The notes under the pieces are model-generated. The model did not search any database. It was not told the origin of the DNA and saw only the letters and a program-made list of their open reading frames with translations. Below are positions 6,945-13,052 of a stretch of 34,650 nucleotides of DNA, piece by piece. The stretch comes from a virus: positions 1 to 34,650 of the IMG/VR virus record IMGVR_UViG_3300028031_000009. One strand, given 5' to 3'. Each line of letters opens with the position of its first letter. Within the stretch, counting starts at the first letter, position 1. The translations under genes and the position numbers were made by a program.

Positions 6945-7196
6945 ATGAAAGCTGGAAATAAAATAAGAGTGCAAAAATACATGATGGGTTTCTCGTCTGA
7001 AACAGATGATTATATTGTTGAGGAGTTTAGATATTGTCTTGGAATATTCATTAGCCCTCAACACAGAGAAGCTGGAAAATTTACACCATTATGCGAACTT
7101 TACGAAAGAGGCTGCGACTCAGAGAATAAATACATTTCTAATGTTGGTGAATATACATCAAATATGGTTCAGTCTTGGATGGATATTCCTGTTTGA
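6945..7196 (+). CDS. Small hypothetical protein (83 aa)
   Basis: The frame opens at 6891, but the ATG at 6945 has a well placed AGGAG and the upstream codons lie inside element E, so 6945 is the likely start. The product (MKAGNKIRVQKYMMGFSSE, then YCLGIFISPQHREAGKFTPLCELYE) has no recognised domain. A fully overlapping frame at 7006-7203 is a shadow. Element F follows three bases after the stop. Cassette-like unit of unknown function. Confidence 0.6.
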   Translation: MKAGNKIRVQKYMMGFSSETDDYIVEEFRYCLGIFISPQHREAGKFTPLCELYERGCDSENKYISNVGEYTSNMVQSWMDIPV

Positions 7197-7199
7197 AAT

Positions 7200-7243
7200 A
7201 TAACAACCAGCTCACCCGTTCGACGTGTGAAGCAATTGATTAT
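7200..7243 (+). repeat. attC-like imperfect inverted repeat (element F)
   Basis: ATAA(C) at 7200-7204 pairs with TTAT at 7240-7243. Inner TCAC (7212-7215) pairs with GTGA (7227-7230), with CGT/ACG stacked inside. The left block ATAACAACCAGCTCAC and right block AAGCAATTGATTAT match elements C and E. A partial left block (ATAACGACTTAAC) occurs again at about 7262. Confidence 0.65.
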
Positions 7244-7295
7244 GAAAAATAGCTCAAAAACATAACGACTTAACAAACTTGAGAGGAACAAAGAT

Positions 7296-7499
7296 ATGGC
7301 TGAAAATACTTGCAGTTATTGCAAAAAACCCTTGGGTAGTAGCTATTTATTTTCCTATGGTATACCTGGAATTAAAAGAGAATATGCTTGCGATAAGACT
7401 CTCTGCAAAATAACAAGAAGGTTTAGACGCAAAAGGAATGCTTATTTAATATCCTTTGTTAAAAGACTTTATGAGCTTATAGACACTGACTGTTATTAA
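7296..7499 (+). CDS. Small zinc-ribbon-like basic protein (67 aa)
   Basis: CSYCKKPLG near the start and CDKTLCK about 25 residues later give two Cys pairs, consistent with a zinc ribbon. A basic stretch RRFRRKR follows. Such a combination often binds nucleic acid, but this is inference. Strong ribosome site (GAGAGGA). The gap before it contains a partial left block of the attC-like family. Confidence 0.65.
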   Translation: MAENTCSYCKKPLGSSYLFSYGIPGIKREYACDKTLCKITRRFRRKRNAYLISFVKRLYELIDTDCY

Positions 7500-7531
7500 A
7501 AGTAACAACTTACATCAATGGTTTTTAAAAA

Positions 7532-7837
7532 ATGAATGATTACTGGACAGAAAACGGAATTAAAAAGCCAAGACCTTTCGTGGTTTGCGCTGCAAATAGA
7601 TATGGTGATTTAATTATCCCTAGTGCTAGACATCACGATAAATTAATGACCGATTTAATTAAAGCCGTCGGAGGTTTGAACAAAAAAGATGCAGAACAAG
7701 GATTTATTAATCAATTTGGTGAATTTATGACGCGTAAAGAGGCGATGATAATAGCCAAGGCGTACGGGCAGCCTGTTGATATTGAACGTGGTTGTGGCGG
7801 TGACAACAATATCCTTTATAGCGAGGGGTTATATTAA
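7532..7837 (+). CDS. Conserved phage hypothetical protein (101 aa)
   Basis: The pattern FVVCAANRYGDLIIPSARHHDKLM, interrupted and then followed by EQGFINQFGEFMTRKEAMIIAKAYGQ, belongs to a family I recognise from many phage early regions (ARHFD, then QGFIDQFG, then LTREEA). Its biochemical role is not known to me. No clear Shine-Dalgarno sequence precedes ATG at 7532. The length is typical. It is probably the last sizeable protein of the early arm. Confidence 0.78.
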   Translation: MNDYWTENGIKKPRPFVVCAANRYGDLIIPSARHHDKLMTDLIKAVGGLNKKDAEQGFINQFGEFMTRKEAMIIAKAYGQPVDIERGCGGDNNILYSEGLY

Positions 7838-7839
7838 AA

Positions 7840-7932
7840 ATGAAGAAAAAAGTTAATGCTCAAAAGAAAAACCAAAAGATTAAACGTAAATCCAAGGGTA
7901 CAAATAAAGAGTGTAGATATAGGGCTACGTAA
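7840..7932 (+). CDS. Lys-rich micropeptide (30 aa)
   Basis: ATG at 7840, two bases after the previous stop, with GAGGGG upstream. The product is extremely basic (MKKKVNAQKKNQKIKRKSKG). The stop codon overlaps the left arm of the hairpin at 7928. It could bind nucleic acid non-specifically, or be non-functional. Confidence 0.45.
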   Translation: MKKKVNAQKKNQKIKRKSKGTNKECRYRAT

Positions 7933-7957
7933 AATGGTAGATTACTTCCATTTTACG
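7928..7957 (+). repeat. Perfect 10-bp hairpin with TAGATTACT loop
   Basis: CGTAAAATGG (7928-7937) and CCATTTTACG (7948-7957) surround the loop TAGATTACTT. The left arm contains the stop codon of the Lys-rich ORF. There is no T run on either side. The loop sequence TAGATTACT recurs in the next hairpin. Confidence 0.8.
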
Positions 7958-7991
7958 AAAAGAAGGATTATATTATAAATAAATTTTACAA

Positions 7992-8036
7992 TTAATTAGT
8001 AAAAGAGGTATAATAGATTACTCTTTTGCTAATTAA
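7992..8036 (+). repeat. 16-bp hairpin with the same loop sequence
   Basis: 7992-8007 pairs with 8021-8036 with a single G.U (core AATTAGTAAAAGAG / CTCTTTTGCTAATT). The 13-base loop carries GTATAATAGATTA, so TAGATTACT (8014-8022) spans the loop and the right arm. The two hairpins lie at the end of the early arm and may act together as terminators, processing sites or protein-binding sites. Confidence 0.75.
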
Positions 8037-8052
8037 ACAATTAAATAACATC

Positions 8053-8187
8053 ATGCAAATCGAACTAAAATCCAATAGTACAAAAAAGTCTAATGAAGAA
8101 CAGATGTCAGACATACTACGTATATTGGAACAAATCGATAAGGAAACTCAGTTACAAGCTGGATTGAAATATATACCAGGGACGTAA
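8053..8187 (+). CDS. Small hypothetical protein (44 aa)
   Basis: ATG at 8053, 16 bases after the hairpin. No strong ribosome site is visible. The sequence is acidic and helical (NEEQMSDILRILEQIDKETQLQ) and could form a short coiled coil. Listed because codon use and position fit the series of small genes. Function unknown. Confidence 0.45.
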   Translation: MQIELKSNSTKKSNEEQMSDILRILEQIDKETQLQAGLKYIPGT

Positions 8188-8242
8188 AAATATAATCATA
8201 AATAACAGTATTACTTTAAACTTTCTAACTATAGGCTATGGT

Positions 8243-8431
8243 ATGATAATTATCTTTGCAATTTCTCTATGTATTTTTATACTTAACTTACTGATAATAC
8301 GAATTACCGATATTTTTGATATTGAAAACGATGTTATAAATTCAATATTATCATTTGTATTTATTTTTTCAACATTAATAATTATAGTTAGCTTTATACT
8401 TCTATCCGCAAGTATACTCGTTTGTAATTAA
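8243..8431 (+). CDS. Small membrane protein with two hydrophobic segments (62 aa)
   Basis: Two long hydrophobic stretches (residues about 1-22 and 36-60) flank a short acidic turn (DIFDIENDV). A holin-like or inner-membrane accessory role is possible, but the lysis group lies elsewhere. The start at ATG 8243 has only a weak upstream AGG. The stop overlaps the stop of the convergent minus-strand ORF at 8428. Last gene of the early arm. Confidence 0.5.
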   Translation: MIIIFAISLCIFILNLLIIRITDIFDIENDVINSILSFVFIFSTLIIIVSFILLSASILVCN

Positions 8432-8547
8432 ATAGCTTTCATACTTGCTGTAAAAGGGACATTAACCCATATATCAGTCACATTTATAACAGATCTGACT
8501 TTTTCCATAAGACCTAATACCTCAGCTAAATCCAATAGCCGAATCAT
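8428..8547 (-). CDS. Possible small terminal ORF of the late operon (39 aa)
   Basis: It starts inside the 3' end of the 1008-residue virion gene in another frame (ATG at 8547, with GGTGGA 7 bases upstream). It reads MIRLLDLAEVLGLMEKVRSV and ends TASMKAI with a stop at 8428-8430. The stop overlaps the stop of the convergent + gene (TTAA), much like the CTAG overlap at 28293-28296. The sequence looks protein-like, but it is short and unrecognised. Confidence 0.4.
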   Translation of the reverse strand: MIRLLDLAEVLGLMEKVRSVINVTDIWVNVPFTASMKAI

Positions 8548-11500
8548 TAATAAATCCACCATCATGACTAAATTCAGTATGATCTACAGAATTAAGATTG
8601 GATATTGATCTTCTAGCAGTGTCGACTGTATTTGTCTTAGGGTCTGATGTCGTTGGGGAAAAATACTTTTTGTTACCATTATTTTGCTTTTGAACTTTAA
8701 GTATCTGAGTATTATTCTCCTGAATAAGAAACCTAGTATCATAAATATTGGATACAGGGTTTATTGGAGTTGTATTACTTGTATTACTTGATAGAAAAGC
8801 ATTATAAATCATAACCTCATCTCCTGGCGCTCCAGATATAACCTCCAATGTTGGCTTTCCAAAAAATGGTACGTTAAAATACCAAACTAGCTGACCCCCA
8901 AATGACGTGTATATGTTCCCAGATGTCCCAATACTGCTAAACCCTCCATCGCTACTTCTTAACTCAGAACTACCAGCTATTATTCTATTACAATCACCTA
9001 AAGGTATTTCTAAAAACGAAGTTCCAGCATTACTTATTCCAGACTCTAAATCAGAATCTCTATCCCACCTAACCCATTTTGCACGCCATGCCCAATTTGC
9101 AGTCACATTTTCAGTTGTCCCATTGGTAGGGTTAAAAAAAGGAAGCTCTTTAGTCTGGTTTAGTGTGAGCCCACTGTTCAAACCATATTGAATCCCACTA
9201 TTATTATTCTGAGCTGAATTAAGTTCACCGTTTAAGTCAATTAGAAATCCTCTTTCAACAGGTGAACTCACCGTGTTTCTCCAAGAAGCTGTACTCCTAT
9301 TATTTATATGCTCTAACTTTTGATTAGCTAGTATTGCACCATTTACCTTTATACCACTTTCACCGGCAAGCAAAGGAAGAACATTAGTTGTATTATTCGT
9401 CTCAAATGGAGCTATTGCAGTAAACTCTGTAAAGTTAGTCAACTCAAAATTAGTGTTTGTACCGATTTTTATGTCCATATAAACGTTAACATCAATCTCC
9501 GTTTCAACCCCTGTAAGATAATCTCGCTCTATGTAAACATATACTATAGAATCAAAGTTACCCTCAAACCCATCAAATACAACTGCGGGATACGGTATTG
9601 GAAACATTGACTCAGCTTGTTCTGAAAATGTAAGTACATGAAATAAACTAGTTCTAGGCCACCATTCTTGATCTACTATAGGAGTTGAATTAGTAAAGGA
9701 TAATGATATTCTGCCAGATGTAATATCAATAGATTCTCGTATCACCATTTCATTTTTCGTGGACAAGTATCTCGGTGTTACAGGAGGTGTAGGGTCAGTG
9801 ACATAAGTAACACAAACTGATCTATCCCCTTTCCAAGTGGCATGCCAACCATAATCAACCACAAATCCAGGTATCTGCTCACCTAATAAATTGGTTTGAA
9901 CTTTATTTTTGCTGTTTATTTTAGCTGTGGATAAAATATAAGCTTCAACCCTAGTTACATACTGAACATCGTTAAGTCTATTACTTACTAATAGTAAATT
10001 CCTAAATTCTTCTCCAGCAGGTGTTAAATCCATAGGATATGCAGTTATAATCCCTAAACTATAAGTTATTAAAAAATACCTGTAATTATCTGTTGTATAC
10101 AAAATAGCACCCCCTTCAAGCTTCCTTGAAAGAATGACAGGTTTGTATATTGCTAAATCCTCTTGTGGATAACTAATTTCTAAATCAAATTTACCAGAGA
10201 TTCTATATGATTGTAAATTTGAACCATAAATAGATTGAACAAATAATTGAAGTTTACCGCTAAACATGCTACTTGGTATTTTAAGCTGTGCTTCTTTTTT
10301 GAAATTTAAACCAGAACAATAACCACCAGCATTATATTCATTCATACAATAGTCAATTATCTTTTCAACCTTGTCTCTATTAAGACAACCGACTGCAATA
10401 CTATCTTGACCATTTATTGGTTTATTTCCAAAAAATGGAGAATCTTGTGTTAAATCTGAAGGGATAGACCTAGTATTCAACAGCATTGGATTTAATATAG
10501 AATTTGAATAAGTTTGTGTTATTGAATCAAGGAATAGCTTACTTGGAAGGAAACTTTGTTCCCCACATCTCCCTGCAAAACCTAAGTCTAAAAATCCAGT
10601 TTCTAAATATATATTAACTGGGCATTTAAATGGGTTTGAAACAAAGCCTACTACAGTTCCAACTAAAGTTTTATTATCAGATCCCAATGCAAATTCAACA
10701 ACAACTTTATCATTATTAACAAAAGCCTCCGCGTCACAATCCATATATCTAATCGGGGATCCGACTAGATTATTACTTATTATTTTATACTTATCTGCTT
10801 TTATAAACCCTCGTATTGCTGAGAATTGTGGTTCTTTGGAAAAAGAAATATCACAAGTATCGTTTAAATAATCTATATTTGATATTATACCACTCCTATA
10901 CAGTGGTTTATACTTTTGTAATGCAGGGAGTGCTGTAATATTATAGGCTATTGCCATACCTCCGGATGATATAGCTGGTTGTATTATTTTAGGATCTTTC
11001 GCGCTACCTTTAGATTGAATGAGTATGGGTTCGTCCAAAGGTTTATTTGTATCATCAAATAGCTCTATAGTACCAACAAGCAAACTCTTCTTAAGGCCTT
11101 CGGTATAGTCGATACACCACGCATAAACCATATTTGGTGTTACATATTTTTCTTCGGCGGCACTTATTCTTTTTAATTCTAAATCAATATTTGCTAGTCT
11201 TAATAGGGAAGCTTTATAAGGCACTAGTTGTTCATTTATTTCTGCTTGTTTTAAAGTAAGTTTTGCAATTGCAGCACTAATTAGCTTTAAATCCTCGTTC
11301 AGTATCTCTACTCCTCCCCCCACATTACCTATAGATATACTAATTGCTTGATTTATATTGTTAACTAAAATATTTTTTTCAATATCTAAGTTATCTAAGG
11401 CTATTGTTAATTTTTTTATATATTTATCGAGTACTTTTTTATTATTCTCTAAATTCTTCTTTTTAGCTAAAGCCCTATCCATGTTATAGAAAACTTTTAT

Positions 11501-11548
11501 TTCATATAAACCTTTTCCCTGCTCTGATTCTATGATTGCTCTACCCAT
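8522..11548 (-). CDS. Large distal tail / virion protein (1008 aa)
   Basis: The last and largest gene after the tape measure, where siphophages encode tail-hub, tip and receptor-binding proteins. Residues about 25-135 are coiled-coil-like (ALAKKKNLENNKKVLDKYIKK and following). Residues about 150-330 hold a region that I recall from siphophage virion proteins: YRSGIISNIDYLNDTCDISF, then PIRYMDCDAEAFVNNDKVVVEF and GTVVGFVSNPFKCP. The rest is beta-rich and Asn/Ser/Thr-rich, with no enzymatic motif. It overlaps the preceding gene by 8 bases. A tail-tip or host-contact role is inferred from position and composition. Confidence 0.75.
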   Translation of the reverse strand: MGRAIIESEQGKGLYEIKVFYNMDRALAKKKNLENNKKVLDKYIKKLTIALDNLDIEKNILVNNINQAISISIGNVGGGVEILNEDLKLISAAIAKLTLKQAEINEQLVPYKASLLRLANIDLELKRISAAEEKYVTPNMVYAWCIDYTEGLKKSLLVGTIELFDDTNKPLDEPILIQSKGSAKDPKIIQPAISSGGMAIAYNITALPALQKYKPLYRSGIISNIDYLNDTCDISFSKEPQFSAIRGFIKADKYKIISNNLVGSPIRYMDCDAEAFVNNDKVVVEFALGSDNKTLVGTVVGFVSNPFKCPVNIYLETGFLDLGFAGRCGEQSFLPSKLFLDSITQTYSNSILNPMLLNTRSIPSDLTQDSPFFGNKPINGQDSIAVGCLNRDKVEKIIDYCMNEYNAGGYCSGLNFKKEAQLKIPSSMFSGKLQLFVQSIYGSNLQSYRISGKFDLEISYPQEDLAIYKPVILSRKLEGGAILYTTDNYRYFLITYSLGIITAYPMDLTPAGEEFRNLLLVSNRLNDVQYVTRVEAYILSTAKINSKNKVQTNLLGEQIPGFVVDYGWHATWKGDRSVCVTYVTDPTPPVTPRYLSTKNEMVIRESIDITSGRISLSFTNSTPIVDQEWWPRTSLFHVLTFSEQAESMFPIPYPAVVFDGFEGNFDSIVYVYIERDYLTGVETEIDVNVYMDIKIGTNTNFELTNFTEFTAIAPFETNNTTNVLPLLAGESGIKVNGAILANQKLEHINNRSTASWRNTVSSPVERGFLIDLNGELNSAQNNNSGIQYGLNSGLTLNQTKELPFFNPTNGTTENVTANWAWRAKWVRWDRDSDLESGISNAGTSFLEIPLGDCNRIIAGSSELRSSDGGFSSIGTSGNIYTSFGGQLVWYFNVPFFGKPTLEVISGAPGDEVMIYNAFLSSNTSNTTPINPVSNIYDTRFLIQENNTQILKVQKQNNGNKKYFSPTTSDPKTNTVDTARRSISNLNSVDHTEFSHDGGFINDSAIGFS

Positions 11549-12302
11549 CTGCAGTGATCTCCATTGTCCTAACAGTTGGATTTATATTTATGGCAACTCT
11601 ACCCACTGTTACTTCAGGAAATCCCGGAATAAGTAATTTATCACCAGGGAGAATTTCACTTATTATACTCAGTCTATATCTATTATTACCACTAGGGTCG
11701 GTAGCTATATAGGATGCAGTTTTTGCATTATACGATTTAAAAGAAGATTGCTGTATTATTGCTATACCATTTAAATTGACACTATAATTTTTAGATCCAT
11801 TATTTAGTATAACCGTTGCTATGTTATGTTCTAGTACAGTAACAAGAATAATAGCACCAGTTTTTAAAAAATCTGTTGATACTATTTTTATAGTTCCATC
11901 TTTTCTAGCTGCAATATCACTTCCATAAGTATTTCCATCAGGACAGACTATTAGCATCGACGAATTTAATGTTATCCCATCTAGTTGTAGTCCTATGGAG
12001 CTTATTGGAATAATTAAATCTGACAATCCATTATTTGCACCAGTTATTGTGCATTCATACGTTCTACTTAAAACTTCTTCATTACCAGATTCTGATATTA
12101 GTTTTGGTAATGAATCAGATATTATAGTTAGATTGCTCGATGATAGGGAAGCTATATACTGCCGATGCTTAAATAGTACAGATGTTGAAGTTATTATAAT
12201 AAGACTTGCTGAACTATTCGCCTGCAAAACCTTATGTTTGCTAAGAATTGCATTAGATGTTACAGTAACTAAAGAGTTACCTATTATGATGTGGGTAGCC
12301 AT
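11541..12302 (-). CDS. Beta-repeat tail-associated protein (253 aa)
   Basis: The N-terminal 70 residues hold about three degenerate 24-residue units (SLVTVTSNAILSKHKVLQ, SLIIITSTSVLFKHRQYI, NLTIISDSLPKLIS), suggesting a stacked beta structure. A mixed region with PDGNTYGSDIAARKDGTIKI follows. The end (EILPGDKLLIPGFPEVTVGRV) resembles a small beta domain. It is rich in Ser, Ile and Asn, like the 20614-21336 product. It lies between small distal tail genes and the large virion gene, so it is probably part of the tail tip. No known family assigned. Confidence 0.65.
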   Translation of the reverse strand: MATHIIIGNSLVTVTSNAILSKHKVLQANSSASLIIITSTSVLFKHRQYIASLSSSNLTIISDSLPKLISESGNEEVLSRTYECTITGANNGLSDLIIPISSIGLQLDGITLNSSMLIVCPDGNTYGSDIAARKDGTIKIVSTDFLKTGAIILVTVLEHNIATVILNNGSKNYSVNLNGIAIIQQSSFKSYNAKTASYIATDPSGNNRYRLSIISEILPGDKLLIPGFPEVTVGRVAININPTVRTMEITADG

Positions 12303-12308
12303 TATTCA

Positions 12309-12698
12309 CTAGTCTGCTAAAATAGTGGGTGTTACTTCATATACATCGTTTTCAACAAAGGTGAAAGGTCCATTTGCATCAACTTCTATTGTTACAATTC
12401 TTGGTGTAGTACCTTTTGTTATAATCGCATATCCTTCAATGGAACCCGTCCACCCTCCGGCACCAGTGGTGAATGTTTGTTTTGCATAAACACCCCCTGT
12501 CCAGTTAGCATCAACTAAATTTATCCTAGCATATCCAGTACCAGTGGGCTCTGTCAATGTCGAGGCGGTTATAGTATCTGTGACTCCAACATTAGTAAAA
12601 AGTAATAATTCTAAATCTGTACCTCTATCAACATCTGCATTATTCAATACTAGATTTAGAACTAAAGACTCCCCTTCATCTGGCGTAAATCCTGTCAT
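12309..12698 (-). CDS. Small tail-associated structural protein (129 aa)
   Basis: Pattern: LELLLFTN at the start, then TEPTGTGYARINLVDANWTGG, then IEGYAIITKG near the end. I recognise it from small phage virion proteins with GTGYAR and DW; they have no assigned enzymatic role. It sits between the tape measure and the large tail protein, consistent with a distal tail or fibre-associated component. Good context, function inferred. Confidence 0.7.
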   Translation of the reverse strand: MTGFTPDEGESLVLNLVLNNADVDRGTDLELLLFTNVGVTDTITASTLTEPTGTGYARINLVDANWTGGVYAKQTFTTGAGGWTGSIEGYAIITKGTTPRIVTIEVDANGPFTFVENDVYEVTPTILAD

Positions 12699-12707
12699 TT
12701 TAATCCC

Positions 12708-13052
12708 CTATATTTCTTTAATTATTAAAAAGTCAATTAGTATGGGTATCGAATTAGTATTCAACCTACTCATTGAAACTTCAAAGCTTCCAATATTTGA
12801 AGATAATCTTAACACACTGTAAGTTTTTATAAGATATATTAATGTATCAATTTCTTCTTTACTTATATTTGATACTTCAACTGAAAAATCTCCATCACTC
12901 GCGGAATATCCCAAGTCACTTACTACACTATTACCATCTAATGTCGCAGTTTTGCTGACCCTTCTACTAAATACTGGAATAGAGGTATTAACATCTTCTT
13001 TTAACATTACAAACCCGTTAGGGTCATATGATACTGATGATATTCCTATCAT
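12708..13052 (-). CDS. Post-tape-measure small tail protein (114 aa)
   Basis: Directly follows the tape measure with an ATGA-type overlap (13049-13052) and a good GGAG ribosome site. It contains RRVSKTATLDGNSVVSDLGY and a DFSVEVSN strand, a pattern known to me from small conserved tail genes. Its position matches that of distal tail or adaptor proteins in siphophages, but it is much shorter than a classical Dit. Role inferred from position only. Confidence 0.65.
   Translation of the reverse strand: MIGISSVSYDPNGFVMLKEDVNTSIPVFSRRVSKTATLDGNSVVSDLGYSASDGDFSVEVSNISKEEIDTLIYLIKTYSVLRLSSNIGSFEVSMSRLNTNSIPILIDFLIIKEI

Noticed and set aside
6891-7203. Starts at 6891 and an overlapping frame at 7006
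   Set aside because: The ribosome site and repeat boundary favour ATG 6945; the 7006 frame is a shadow in another frame.
5793-8036. CRISPR array made from the repeated hairpins
   Set aside because: Elements are imperfect, differ in length, are separated by ORFs and not by uniform spacers, and no cas gene is present.
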